Numbered from the stretch's first letter, positions 52,931-62,622 are shown. The stretch: DNA of 64,000 bases from JAVBNT01 sp031551355 (GCA_031551355.1 JAVBNT010000006.1:1-64000), one strand, 5' to 3'. Notes: generated from the sequence alone by a model not told the origin. Numbers and translations: made by a program.

Positions 52931-54202
52931 TTACTCTCCGTAAAGTTTTTTACTCTTCGCAATATTATTAAGGAACAGGTTATCAACAAATACTCTGGTA
53001 AAGAATACTGCGGTAATCAGACTCCAGACCGTTCCAATCATAAGCGTAAGGCCAAAGCCTTTTATCGACGTGGAGCCGAATATATAGAGGATCATCGCGC
53101 CGATGAAAGTAGTAACGTGACCGTCCAGGATGGAAGAGAACGCTCTGTGGAAACCGTTGGCAATCGCCGAAGACAAGCTCTTCTCTTCCCACAGTTCCTC
53201 TTTCAGACGTTCAAATATCAAAATATTCGCATCAATGGCAATTCCTATAGAGAGGATAAAACCGGCAATACCGGGCAGCGTCAGCACAAAGCCGCCGACA
53301 TACATCGAAGCGAGAACGATCAGAGAATAGACCACAAGGGCAACACTTGCCAGGAATCCGGGCAGCCTGTAATACACAACCATAAAAAGACACACAACAA
53401 GCAAACCGATAAAACCGGCGGCCATACTTGCATTAAGCGATTCTTTTCCCAAAATCGGGTCAACGGTCATACTCTCAAGAATTTCAACATTTACCGGAAG
53501 CGCTCCGGAATTCAGAAGAACCTTCAGTTTTTCACATTCTTCGGTAGTCATGGAACCGCCGCTGATTGTTCCTGCACCGCCTGAGATAACATCGTTTACT
53601 CTCGGGGCACTGATTTGCTGACCGTCAAAGAAGATACCAAGCGGTTTATTCAAATTACGCTGGGTTACCTCAGCAAATTTCTTTCCGCCCTCTTTATTAA
53701 ATTTAAAAGCCACACAAGGAGCGCCTGCACCGTCAAACTGAACTGAAGCTCCATTTTTCTCAAGATAAGCTCCGGTCAGCACCGTACGCCACTCTTCCTG
53801 TCTTGTAGCATGGTTTAGAAACACTTCCTTAAATTCGAGTACGCCTGTTTTGCGGATCAGCTCTTCGGCCGCCTTGACATTTGTCTCGTCCGGGATCTCG
53901 ACAATAATCTTATCGTCGCCTTCACGCTGGATAAGAACTTCGCGGCTTCCGTCAGGGTTGAGTCGTTTTTCAAAAATACTCATTGAATTTTTGACGACGG
54001 CATCGTCGACCTTAACCTCTTTGCCTGTAACAGGGTCTTTCATTGGCTTAAGCTGAAGGGCAATATGCGTTCCCGAACGCAAATCCAACCCCAACTTAAT
54101 CTTAAATTCCTTTTTCTCAAAATTGTAAATAGAGTAGACAGATATCGCTGTAATAACGACGATGCCCAACAAATAAATCCAGTTCCAGGATCTACGACTC
54201 AT
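52931..54202 (-). CDS. secD: protein translocase subunit SecD
   Basis: 423 residues, shorter than E. coli SecD (615), which has a larger periplasmic domain. KLGLDLRSGTHIALQLKP opens after the first span; GAGAPCVAFKFNKEGGKKF and FFDGQQISAPRVND lie in the periplasmic domain; the last spans include GIAIDANILIFERLKEELWEE and GHVTTFIGAMILYIFGS. ATG 54202 follows AAAGGAG. The yajC gene that often lies between tgt and secD is absent here. Confidence 0.95.
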   Translation of the reverse strand: MSRRSWNWIYLLGIVVITAISVYSIYNFEKKEFKIKLGLDLRSGTHIALQLKPMKDPVTGKEVKVDDAVVKNSMSIFEKRLNPDGSREVLIQREGDDKIIVEIPDETNVKAAEELIRKTGVLEFKEVFLNHATRQEEWRTVLTGAYLEKNGASVQFDGAGAPCVAFKFNKEGGKKFAEVTQRNLNKPLGIFFDGQQISAPRVNDVISGGAGTISGGSMTTEECEKLKVLLNSGALPVNVEILESMTVDPILGKESLNASMAAGFIGLLVVCLFMVVYYRLPGFLASVALVVYSLIVLASMYVGGFVLTLPGIAGFILSIGIAIDANILIFERLKEELWEEKSLSSAIANGFHRAFSSILDGHVTTFIGAMILYIFGSTSIKGFGLTLMIGTVWSLITAVFFTRVFVDNLFLNNIAKSKKLYGE

Positions 54203-54342
54203 AACAGAACTCCTTTCATTCATCTCCTAAAAAAATTATCATATAATTACAAATGGGCAGATCCAAACCGGATTAAAGTCCGTTAAAAATCTGCTCAAAA
54301 GCTCTTAGAAATTCTATAAAAAAAGATAATATCCTTCTTTTA

Positions 54343-55464
54343 TCACTGTTTTATAACAGCTTTATTATTATATCTTTCTAAAAAACCGGCCTTAAAAACC
54401 CTAAACTTCTTTTGCTCTATTGAAGTTCTTATATTTTTCATCAATCTATACATAAAAGCCAAATTGTGTATCGTCGCCAACTGCGGCCCAAGCATTTCAT
54501 CAACCATAAACAGATGGCGCAGATATGAACGCGTGAAATTTGCACATGTATAACAATCGCACCCTGCCTCCACAGGCTCTGCGGAATATTTATGAACGGC
54601 ATTTTTGATCACTATCTTCCCGTCGGCAGTCAGAAAAGTACCGGTCCTGGCAGTCCTCGTCGGCAGCACGCAGTCAAACATATCGACTCCGCGTTCAACT
54701 GCCTCGAGAATGTCGTCAGGCGCGCCGACGCCCATAAGGTAACGCGGTTTATCAAACGGGATATGCGGCGTAGTCAATCCAAGAACATCATACATAAGCT
54801 CTTTCGACTCCCCGACACTCAATCCGCCGATCGAAAAACCGGAAAAATTTCCTTCGCGCAGAGTTTCGGCGCTTATTTTTCTCAGGTCTCCGTACATACC
54901 GCCCTGAACAATTCCGAACAGACGCTGATCGGTCGTTTTTGCTTTCAGACATCTGAAAGCCCATGAATGGGTCCTTTTCAGTGATGACTCCACATAGGAA
55001 AAAGAGGCGTCCGGCGGCACACATTCGTCAATCGGCATCATTATATCGGAACCGAACGATTCCTGAAACATTATTACGTTTTCCGGAGAGAAAAAATGAC
55101 TGGAGCCATCTATGTGCGATTTAAAAGTAACGCCCTCATCGGAAATCGACCGCAAATCCTTTAAACTGAAAACCTGAAACCCGCCGCTGTCGGTAAGAAT
55201 ACCGCGCCGCCAGTCCATAAAACGGTGAAGACCCCCCATTTTACGGATAAGCTCGTGTCCCGGCCGCAGGTAAAGGTGATACGTATTCGACAGAATTATC
55301 GGGAACCCGATATCGGCGACATCCCGCGGCAACATTCCCTTAACGGTTGCCTGAGTTCCCACCGGCATAAATACAGGCGTATCTGCGCAAAACCGCGGCG
55401 TTTTAAGAATTCCCAGACGGGCATCCCCATCACGGTCAATAACACTGAAAAAATTATTTTCCAT
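54343..55464 (-). CDS. tgt: queuine tRNA-ribosyltransferase (Tgt)
   Basis: 373 residues. FMPVGTQATVKGMLP, ILTDSGGFQVFSL (active-site Asp), FDCVLPTRTARTGT and the zinc site CDCYTCANFTRSYLRHLF are standard. It exchanges the guanine at position 34 of GUN tRNAs for preQ1. ATG 55464 follows AGGATGG; the upstream ATGs are less supported. No queuosine synthesis genes are in the window. Confidence 0.95.
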   Translation of the reverse strand: MENNFFSVIDRDGDARLGILKTPRFCADTPVFMPVGTQATVKGMLPRDVADIGFPIILSNTYHLYLRPGHELIRKMGGLHRFMDWRRGILTDSGGFQVFSLKDLRSISDEGVTFKSHIDGSSHFFSPENVIMFQESFGSDIMMPIDECVPPDASFSYVESSLKRTHSWAFRCLKAKTTDQRLFGIVQGGMYGDLRKISAETLREGNFSGFSIGGLSVGESKELMYDVLGLTTPHIPFDKPRYLMGVGAPDDILEAVERGVDMFDCVLPTRTARTGTFLTADGKIVIKNAVHKYSAEPVEAGCDCYTCANFTRSYLRHLFMVDEMLGPQLATIHNLAFMYRLMKNIRTSIEQKKFRVFKAGFLERYNNKAVIKQ

Positions 55465-55528
55465 AAAAACCATCCTAAATTTATGACTATTATTCACAGA
55501 GGCGTGAGTTCAGGGAGATAAAAACAGT

Positions 55529-55604
55529 CCCTCACAGAGTGCACGAAGACCACGGAGATAAATACCCGTTAAACCCTCCGCGCTCTCCTCTTCTCTGTGA
55601 GGAA
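55529..55604 (+). repeat. 75-bp dispersed element
   Basis: CCTCACAGAG ... CCACGGAGATAAATACCC ... CTCCTCTTCTCTGTGAGG. The clearest copy of the family in the window. Confidence 0.75.
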
Positions 55605-55911
55605 CTTTTCTATCGTGATTTAAAATGACCTCTGAGACAGTCTTATTTTCAAAATAAACTATGGCCAATTCAGAAATTATTCTAACATTTTTTTAATAAA
55701 AGTCAAATAAAACTTCCTCTTGGCATCACATAAAACACATGAAAACCTACTTCATTTTGATGCCGCACTTGTTGTGGTTGTTCTATATGTTGGAGTTTAT
55801 AGCGGAAAATTGTCGGAAACCATTCGCGGATTTTCTATGGATTCCGGCAAACCGAACAGCGTCGCGGACTTGAATATAAAATGCGGTGGAGGCCGCCAAT
55901 ATAAATCAAAA

Positions 55912-55960
55912 TGGTGCCCGTCAGAGCACCACTTCTTGTTGTGTCGGGCACAACAAGAAG
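55912..55960 (+). repeat. two adjacent perfect hairpins
   Basis: TGGTGC-CCGTCAGA-GCACCA (55912-55931) is followed at once by CTTCTTGTTGTG-TCGGG-CACAACAAGAAG (55932-55960), a perfect 12-bp stem. No T run follows; role unknown. Confidence 0.6.
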
Positions 55961-56064
55961 CTGCATTGAGGTTTGTTCAAATTAAAATACGCGTAAAATG
56001 GTAGCAATTGCAAGCGTTTACTCCAGCATATAGAATAACAACATTTCACAAACTACTGCCGTTT

Positions 56065-56982
56065 TCAATTGATTTCACCTCTTAAAAATTTAAGAGCCTC
56101 CGCCATATCCTGCGGCAATGGCACGGAAAATTCCATTTTTCTCCCGTCTGCCGGGTGGGCAAAAGATATCGACGCCGCATGCAGAAGCTGTGAGTCAACA
56201 CCAAAAGGGTTCTCCTTGCGGCCGTAAAGAGCGTCGCCGACAACAGAATGCCTGATATATGCCAGATGAACCCTTATTTGATGGGTTCGCCCGGTCATTA
56301 TATTCACTTTCAAAAAAGAGAAGTCCTCAAAAGCTTCCTCTACCTGCCACAAAGTATGGGCATAGCGTCCGCCCTCAATGACGGCCATTTTTTTTCTGTT
56401 GACTCTATGGCGGCCTATGGGGGCAATAATCTCGCCTTTTCTATTTTTCATACGCCCATGAACCAGGGCCAAATACTGTTTTTCAACAAGCCGCGAAGCA
56501 AATTGTTCGCAGAGCGACTCATGAGCGGCGTCGTTCTTGGCGATCACCATCAGCCCGGATGTGTCAAGATCAAGCCTGTGAACAATACCGGGTCTCTCTA
56601 CACCGCCGATTCCCGAAAGATCGGTCAAATGGTGCATCAGCGCATTCACGAGCGTTCCCGATGCCCTACCCGCTCCGGGATGCACGGCAAGGCCGCGCGG
56701 TTTGTTTACTACGGCAAAATATTCGTCCTGATACACAAGCTCGAGAGGAATATCTTCCGCCTCAAAGACCGGCGCAGCCGTTTCCGGCAAAGAAACTTCA
56801 ACCATCTCTCCCCGGCGCACCTTTCTTTTGGCGCATATCTTTCCATTAGAAATTGAAATCATACCGTCATCAATAAGTTTTTGCACCCGGTTTCGGGAAC
56901 AATCCAATACGGCGGCAAGGAATTGATCGAGTCTGATACCGTCAAACTGTTCATTGACGTCAAATTTTTTATGTTCCATCAT
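56065..56982 (-). CDS. 23S rRNA pseudouridine synthase RluD-type
   Basis: 305 residues. An S4 domain (GIRLDQFLAAVLDCSRNRVQKL, in part) precedes the catalytic HRLDLDTSGLMVIAKND, with the active Asp, and GRTHQIRVHLAYI. RluA/RluD enzymes convert uridines in rRNA or tRNA; RluD modifies helix 69 of 23S rRNA. The start overlaps the PMT gene's end (56979), which shows coupling. Placing in the ileS-lspA-lgt operon is common, as rluD is often next to lspA. Confidence 0.88.
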   Translation of the reverse strand: MMEHKKFDVNEQFDGIRLDQFLAAVLDCSRNRVQKLIDDGMISISNGKICAKRKVRRGEMVEVSLPETAAPVFEAEDIPLELVYQDEYFAVVNKPRGLAVHPGAGRASGTLVNALMHHLTDLSGIGGVERPGIVHRLDLDTSGLMVIAKNDAAHESLCEQFASRLVEKQYLALVHGRMKNRKGEIIAPIGRHRVNRKKMAVIEGGRYAHTLWQVEEAFEDFSFLKVNIMTGRTHQIRVHLAYIRHSVVGDALYGRKENPFGVDSQLLHAASISFAHPADGRKMEFSVPLPQDMAEALKFLRGEIN

Positions 56983-58214
56983 ATCCAAATCCTCAGAAAG
57001 ATAAATGTTCTAAAATACGAAACCGGTACCGGCTGGGCGGCCATCAAAGGATAATAGAGGCAAAAAGATATCAGCAAAACGACAACATAGCCCCAAACAA
57101 ATACCTTGCCGTAAAGGTCAAATTTAGTCCTGTAAAGATTTGCCGCGGTTATCAGGCACATCCAGGGAACGGCAGGGAGCATATAATAGAAAAAACCCTG
57201 CCTGTTGCTGAATATCCAGAAAATAAAGGAAAAAAGATAACCTGCCACAAGAAATATCTCTTCCTTTGTGCGGAAAAATACTGCCCTGTAAAAACTGACC
57301 ACAAAGAAAACAAGAAAGCTCCACCAGAAAACGGGGTTACCCATGGCGATTATTCCTCTGCAGATACCGGAAGTATCATTATAATAATACCAGATCGGTC
57401 TCAGCATAAGCGGCCATTTCCACCATGGAGCAATATAATTATGCGTCCATCCGCCTTTATACTGGAACTTTAAGGTATTTACAATATCACCTGCGAGCGC
57501 ATCCGGTGTTCCGCCGGTAAAAAAATAAAATACATAAGTCGATACATATGCCAGACACATAATCACAATACAAACGGACATATGTTTAAAAAAATGTTGC
57601 CGGTGAAAAAGAGCCAGTGCCAATACCATTAGGGGGACAACAAAAACTCCGCTCCATTTACACGCACATCCCAATCCGGCAAAAAGTGCCGCAAAATAAA
57701 AAAACTTCGCCCGGAACTCATTTTCAGAAACGGCAAGCCATAGAAAAAACGACGCCAGCAACATAAAAAAAGCAACAAAGATATCAAGAGTTGCAATTCT
57801 TGACTGGGCAAAATGTAAAAAATCAAAAGATAAAAACAGTGCCGACAAAACGGCGGCAAGATAGTTTCTGAATAGATAAAAAGCCATCAAAAAGAGAACG
57901 GGAATCATAAGCGAACCCAATATACAGGAGCCCAGACGCCATTTTTGAAATTCATCGACAGAAAAAAAGCTATCCGCTGCCATAAGAATTTTTCCTAAAG
58001 GAGGATGAACCCAGTTAGGATCCTTTTCCAGGTCAACGTAAGATTTTGCCGCCGGGCCATAATAAACTTCATCAAAATAAAGTTCTCTCGGCTGTTCAAG
58101 AAAAACAAACCGCAGCAAAAAAGCAATAACCGTCAGCAAAATTACAGTAACTGTATTTCTGACGGTCATTAATTCCGGCAACCCGGACTCATTTACCTTT
58201 TTTCTTGGAGGCAT
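56979..58214 (-). CDS. dolichyl-phosphate-mannose-protein mannosyltransferase-family membrane protein
   Basis: 411 residues with about ten membrane spans. ELYFDEVYYGPAAKSYV carries the Asp-Glu pair of GT39 enzymes near the N-terminus, and DPNWVHPPLGKILMAADSFF and LFLSFDFLHFAQSRIATLDIF are typical PMT regions. The family transfers mannose from a polyprenyl phosphate to Ser/Thr of exported proteins; in bacteria many members use other sugars. It overlaps lgt by 26 bases and rluD by 4. Its place among lipoprotein-maturation genes suggests glycosylation of exported proteins, which is inference. Confidence 0.85.
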   Translation of the reverse strand: MPPRKKVNESGLPELMTVRNTVTVILLTVIAFLLRFVFLEQPRELYFDEVYYGPAAKSYVDLEKDPNWVHPPLGKILMAADSFFSVDEFQKWRLGSCILGSLMIPVLFLMAFYLFRNYLAAVLSALFLSFDFLHFAQSRIATLDIFVAFFMLLASFFLWLAVSENEFRAKFFYFAALFAGLGCACKWSGVFVVPLMVLALALFHRQHFFKHMSVCIVIMCLAYVSTYVFYFFTGGTPDALAGDIVNTLKFQYKGGWTHNYIAPWWKWPLMLRPIWYYYNDTSGICRGIIAMGNPVFWWSFLVFFVVSFYRAVFFRTKEEIFLVAGYLFSFIFWIFSNRQGFFYYMLPAVPWMCLITAANLYRTKFDLYGKVFVWGYVVVLLISFCLYYPLMAAQPVPVSYFRTFIFLRIWI

Positions 58215-58989
58215 TGCGTTTAGAACGTTCCCTGCTGAAAATATTTACATCTCCCTTTTCTCTTGACTTTAAAATCCAGACAAGCGTCAGGAAAAAAAGG
58301 AAAATACTCAAATATTGTGCGATGGACAGACCAAAAAATCTCGGCGGACTTTCTCTGAACATCTCAAGAATAAACCTGATCACGGAATAGAGGGAAAAAG
58401 CCCCGATCATTACTTCGCCTTCAAACCTTTTATGCTTTTCCCAGTAAAGCAGAACGAAAATAGCAACAAAGTCAAGAATCATTTCATAAATCTGGGTTGG
58501 GTAACGGGGCATCGTATAACCGGCATCGGCAAAAATAACACCTATTCCGGCAGGAGCCTCTACTCCGAGACAGCAGCCGTTCATAAAACAGCCGATACGG
58601 CCGACGGCTATTCCCAGAAGGACTGAAGGCGCAAAAAGATCGAGCAGCTTCATCGGCGATATTTTCCGCTTTTTTGCAAAATAAATAAAAACAAAAACCC
58701 CGGCTATTAACGCACCATGCAGTGCCAGTCCTCCTGCACGCAGGTTAAATATTGAAAGAATATTAGACGAATACTCGGAGAAGTGCAGCAAAACATAGGC
58801 CAGCCTTGCTCCTGCTATGCCGGTGAGAATAAGCCAGACATAAAAATCGGAAATATCCTCATCCGTGGCAACCTTCAGGGTCTTATTTCTCCATTTTACA
58901 AGAAAATAAGCAAGAAAAACTGCCAGAGCCATAAGAACCCCGTATGAATAAACGGGAAAATTTCCTATATAAAATAAAACTCTATGCAT
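58189..58989 (-). CDS. lgt: prolipoprotein diacylglyceryl transferase Lgt
   Basis: 266 residues with seven or so membrane spans. FPVYSYGVLMALAVFLAYFL, ALHGALIAGVFVFIYFA, GIAVGRIGCFMNGCCLG (the Lgt signature; Asn and Cys variants are common) and SVIRFILEMFRESPPRFFG are present. Lgt adds diacylglycerol to the lipobox cysteine. ATG 58989 starts inside the last codons of lspA, so they are coupled. Several lipoproteins in this window are its likely substrates. Confidence 0.93.
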   Translation of the reverse strand: MHRVLFYIGNFPVYSYGVLMALAVFLAYFLVKWRNKTLKVATDEDISDFYVWLILTGIAGARLAYVLLHFSEYSSNILSIFNLRAGGLALHGALIAGVFVFIYFAKKRKISPMKLLDLFAPSVLLGIAVGRIGCFMNGCCLGVEAPAGIGVIFADAGYTMPRYPTQIYEMILDFVAIFVLLYWEKHKRFEGEVMIGAFSLYSVIRFILEMFRESPPRFFGLSIAQYLSIFLFFLTLVWILKSREKGDVNIFSRERSKRNASKKKGK

Positions 58990-59488
58990 CCTTGTCACCC
59001 TTTTCTTCTTCCGGCTGTGCCGATTTCTTTTGAGAGAAGTCATCAATTATCATTAAAACAGCCAGAAAAGTCACGCCGACAGTAATAAAACTGTCCGCTA
59101 CATTAAAAACCGGAAAGCGCCCGAACTGCAGAAAGTCGATCACGTAACCAAAACAAAACCTGTCTATCAGATTTCCGATGGCTCCGCCGACAATCATTGA
59201 AGCTGCGATAAGATAAGATAAACGGCTGAACTTATCCTTCAGGAAATATATAAGCAGGACAGGCACGGCTATTCCCATAACCATAAAAAGATATTTTTTA
59301 TGCTGAAGGATACTGAATGCTCCGCCAAAATTACGCACATATACGATATTAAAAAAACCTTTGATTACCGGAAAGCCGTCGTTTAAAAATATATTCGTGA
59401 CAATCCACTGCTTGGAAATACGATCCAATACAACGATAATTGCAACGGCAACAATGAAAACAACGGCTGACATTAATTTTGTCTTCAT
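58982..59488 (-). CDS. lspA: lipoprotein signal peptidase LspA
   Basis: 168 residues with four spans. The catalytic Asp pair is in IGNLIDRF and VFNVADSFITVG. LspA cuts the signal peptide from prolipoproteins after Lgt acts. The ATG 59488 lies 2 bases after the ileS stop, the classic ileS-lspA pairing, and the end overlaps the lgt start. Confidence 0.95.
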   Translation of the reverse strand: MKTKLMSAVVFIVAVAIIVVLDRISKQWIVTNIFLNDGFPVIKGFFNIVYVRNFGGAFSILQHKKYLFMVMGIAVPVLLIYFLKDKFSRLSYLIAASMIVGGAIGNLIDRFCFGYVIDFLQFGRFPVFNVADSFITVGVTFLAVLMIIDDFSQKKSAQPEEEKGDKDA

Positions 59489-59490
59489 CG

Positions 59491-62295
59491 CTATTCCCGG
59501 CCAAGCGCCCTGTTGCAACGGCAACACAAAGCAACCGATTCATCCCTTGAATCTTCATCAAAGTAATTCCAGCACCGGCAGCATTTTTCACCGGCAGCAT
59601 GACCGACTTCCATAAAAATCCCTTCTATTGAAGATTGTTTTGCTGCAGCATTTTTTTCGGCAAGAGGCTTGACTGTAAACTGCGAAACAATAAAGAAACT
59701 CCGCAAATGCTCAATATCAGACAGCAGCATCTCATAGTGCTGCGGCAAAACAAAAAGCTTTACCCCTGCTTCAAGAGACTGCTTGATATGCTTTTCTTTC
59801 CTGAGTTCTTCAAGCATCACATAGACTTCATCTCTCAGAGACATATAAAACGACCATTTTTCCTCATCTTCTGAACTGAAAGAAGAAGACTCAGTCTCCG
59901 GCCACAAAGCAATAAAGACACTTTTAATATCTTCTCTGGGCACGAAGAAATTCTGCCAGATTTCTTCCGAAGTAAAGCTGAGAACGGGGGACATTGTAAT
60001 AACAAGGTCGCGCAACGTCTCATACATAGCCATCTGAGCGGAACGCCTCTCCCTGGAGTCAGGGGCGCACGTATACAGGCGGTCTTTCACAACATCCATA
60101 TAAACTGCGCTCAGATCGGTTGCACAGAAATTCTGCAGATAGTAATAAACGACATGGAACTGGCAATCCTCATATGCTTCGCGCATCTTTTGAATAAGCA
60201 TGTTCTTGCGGTGAAGAATCCACCTGTCAATATCGAGCAGTTCCTCGCGTTTCATACTATTTTCCGCCGGAGAAAAATCGAAAAGATTGCCAATCAGAAA
60301 CCGGCATGAATTTCTTATTTTTTTATAAACCTCGGAAATTTGCACGAGAGCCTCATCGGAAAAACGCATGTCGGCAGTGTAATCAACCGAAGAGACAAAC
60401 AAACGCAGAATTTCGGCACCGTATTTACCAATCATATCAAGAGGATCAATGACATTGCCCAGCGATTTATGCATGGCATTACCTTTGCCGTCAAGAACCC
60501 AGCCATGTGTCAATACAGTTTTAAAAGGAGCCAGCCCTCTTGTGGCCATTGCCGTCAGCAGCGAAACCTGAAACCATCCCCTGTGCTGGTCGCTGCCTTC
60601 CAGATACAAATCAGCCGGCCAGTTAAGATAGTCACGCCGGCCCATTACGGCCTCATGACTTACTCCGGATTCGAACCAGACATCAAAAATATCCATCTCT
60701 TTAGTAAATGATTTGCCGTGGCACTTTGAACATTCAAAATTTTCCGGCAAAATCTCTTTTATGTCTTTTTTATACCAGGAATCAGAACCTTGCTTTTCAA
60801 ATAAAGCGGCAACAGCATCAGTTACTTCACTGCTGAAAAGAACTTCGCCGCAATCATCGCAGAAAACGGCCGGGATAGGTGTGCCCCAAACTCTCTGACG
60901 CGAGATACACCAGTCAGGGCGGCTTTCAACCATGTTATAAATACGGCTATGCCCCCACTGAGGTATAAAGTTGGTCCCATCAATCGCCTTAAGCGACTTT
61001 TCCCGGAAAGAGTCTACATCAATAGCTACAAACCATTGTTTCGTAGCTCTGAAAATTACCGGTCCCCGGCATCTCCAGCAGTGTGGATAAGAGTGCTCTT
61101 TTGCAGTGCTGTGAACAAGCAAATTTCCGTCTCTGAGGAATTCAATAATTTTTTCATTGGCGTCCGCATAATAAAGACCGGCAAAACGGCCTGCTTCCTC
61201 AGTAAGGCATCCCTTGTCATCAACGGGAACAAGGATTGGAAGATTGTATTTCATTCCTGACTCATAATCCTCACGTCCGTGCCCGGGAGCAGTATGAACA
61301 CACCCGGTTCCGGCGGCTTCGAGATCATCAAGAACAACATAGGGAGCGTTTATAATCAAAGAGTCCCTCGAGAACATCGGATGACGCGCCGCCATATTCT
61401 CAAGCTCGCTTCCCTTCATCGAGCCCGTAAGTTTGTATTCTCCCTCAGCAACACCGATTGACGATGCGATTTCTGCGGCAATCGATCTGGCGACAATATA
61501 CCCTTCACCGCCGGTTTCAAAAACAGTATAATCCGCCGAGGCGTTAAGAGCAATGGCGACATTTCCCGGAAGTGTCCAGGGCGTTGTCGTCCAGATCAAA
61601 AAGTACAAGTCGCCTTTATATTCCGGGAACAGTGACGAAGGACGGGTTTCCACCGGGAATTTCACATAAACCGAACACGACTTTTTATTTTTGTATTCTA
61701 TTTCAGCTTCGGCAAGGGCAGTCTCGCAAACAGGACACCAGTGAACCGGCTTTAGTCCTCTGTAAACCATCCCTTTGGCAGCCATTTCTCCAAACGTACG
61801 TACAATCGCCGCTTCATATGAAGCGTCCAGCGTCCTGTAAGGATTGTCCCATTCGGCAAAGACGCCCAGACGTATAAACTGCTCTCTCTGTACATCAAGG
61901 AAGTGAAGCGCATGCTCGGCGCATTTTTTTCTCAGCTCAACCGGGTCCACTGTTCTGGGATTCAATTTATGTTTTTTGATCGTCGCAAGTTCATTAGGGA
62001 GTCCGTGCGTATCCCATCCGGGTACGTACGGCGAGTCAAACCCTACAGCGGATCTATACTTTACAGCTATATCTTTTAGTATTTTGTTAAGACTCTGTCC
62101 CAGATGAATTGAGCCGTTTGAATAAGGGGGGCCGTCATGAAGGATATACTTCTTACGTCCCGCACGCGATTTTCTTATCTCATTATATATATCGCTTTTT
62201 TTCCAAAAATCTAAAATTTTCGGTTCGTTCTGAGGCAATCCGGCTCTCATCGGAAAATCTGTCTTGGGTAAATTTATTGTCGCGCTGTAGTCCAC
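59491..62295 (-). CDS. ileS: isoleucyl-tRNA synthetase
   Basis: 934 residues. The HIGH motif is HLGQ in PPYSNGSIHLGQSLNKILKD (about residue 61) and the KMSKS motif is replaced by AMHKSLGN (about 605). GWDTHGLPNE and the editing domain (TTTPWTLPGN, HTAPGHGREDY) are intact. The end holds a four-Cys zinc site (CCRCWNYF...CCRCNRALG), typical of bacterial type 1 IleRS. GTG 62295 follows AGGAGG. A hairpin upstream (62323-62350) may tune expression. No T-box is seen. Confidence 0.97.
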   Translation of the reverse strand: MDYSATINLPKTDFPMRAGLPQNEPKILDFWKKSDIYNEIRKSRAGRKKYILHDGPPYSNGSIHLGQSLNKILKDIAVKYRSAVGFDSPYVPGWDTHGLPNELATIKKHKLNPRTVDPVELRKKCAEHALHFLDVQREQFIRLGVFAEWDNPYRTLDASYEAAIVRTFGEMAAKGMVYRGLKPVHWCPVCETALAEAEIEYKNKKSCSVYVKFPVETRPSSLFPEYKGDLYFLIWTTTPWTLPGNVAIALNASADYTVFETGGEGYIVARSIAAEIASSIGVAEGEYKLTGSMKGSELENMAARHPMFSRDSLIINAPYVVLDDLEAAGTGCVHTAPGHGREDYESGMKYNLPILVPVDDKGCLTEEAGRFAGLYYADANEKIIEFLRDGNLLVHSTAKEHSYPHCWRCRGPVIFRATKQWFVAIDVDSFREKSLKAIDGTNFIPQWGHSRIYNMVESRPDWCISRQRVWGTPIPAVFCDDCGEVLFSSEVTDAVAALFEKQGSDSWYKKDIKEILPENFECSKCHGKSFTKEMDIFDVWFESGVSHEAVMGRRDYLNWPADLYLEGSDQHRGWFQVSLLTAMATRGLAPFKTVLTHGWVLDGKGNAMHKSLGNVIDPLDMIGKYGAEILRLFVSSVDYTADMRFSDEALVQISEVYKKIRNSCRFLIGNLFDFSPAENSMKREELLDIDRWILHRKNMLIQKMREAYEDCQFHVVYYYLQNFCATDLSAVYMDVVKDRLYTCAPDSRERRSAQMAMYETLRDLVITMSPVLSFTSEEIWQNFFVPREDIKSVFIALWPETESSSFSSEDEEKWSFYMSLRDEVYVMLEELRKEKHIKQSLEAGVKLFVLPQHYEMLLSDIEHLRSFFIVSQFTVKPLAEKNAAAKQSSIEGIFMEVGHAAGEKCCRCWNYFDEDSRDESVALCCRCNRALGRE

Positions 62296-62322
62296 GCTAA
62301 AAACCTCCTATAGTCTTGCAAT

Positions 62323-62350
62323 AATCCCAAAGCAAAACAGCTTTGGGATT
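62323..62350 (-). terminator. hairpin in front of ileS
   Basis: AATCCCAAAGC / GCTTTGGGATT with a six-base loop, between the 75-residue gene and ileS. There is only a weak T tract, so partial termination or processing is likely. Confidence 0.55.
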
Positions 62351-62381
62351 GATTATCAGCATTATTAAAAATATGATTCAA

Positions 62382-62609
62382 TTACTCATCGCTGTCGGTA
62401 AAAAATTTGGCAATCATCGGTTTGCCCTGGCAAATTACCGCTCTTTTGATATCGTCGCGCTGCTGCTCCGTAAGCTGGCAATAAACATAATATAGTATTC
62501 CTGTAGCAATTCCACCGATAATAGACACTCCTAAAATACGATCCCAGGATAAATCGCTTTTATCTTTAGAGCTCTTACACAAAGATGTTTCACGTTCAAA
62601 ATCTTCCAT
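62382..62609 (-). CDS. small single-span membrane protein of unknown function
   Basis: 75 residues. A charged N-terminus (ERETSLCKSSKDKSDLSWDR) is followed by one membrane span (ILGVSIIGGIATGILYYVY) and an acidic, helical end. It lies 13 bases behind prp and before ileS in one run of genes. AGGAGG precedes its ATG. No family recognised; conservation of this place would support function. Confidence 0.65.
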   Translation of the reverse strand: MEDFERETSLCKSSKDKSDLSWDRILGVSIIGGIATGILYYVYCQLTEQQRDDIKRAVICQGKPMIAKFFTDSDE

Positions 62610-62622
62610 GGCATCCTCCTGA

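Larger units (their letters stand above)
55498..56064. other. gap with repeats and hairpins
   Basis: Contains one 75-bp dispersed element (55529-55604) and a pair of hairpins (55912-55960). An open frame at 55720-56004 has no ribosome-binding site and no recognised motif, so I leave it out. Confidence 0.6.

Noticed and set aside
55720..56004. 94-codon open frame
   Set aside because: No ribosome-binding site, odd composition and it runs through two hairpins; no family features.
62296..62381. T-box riboswitch before ileS
   Set aside because: The gap of 86 bases is too short and lacks the T-box sequence; only one hairpin is present.
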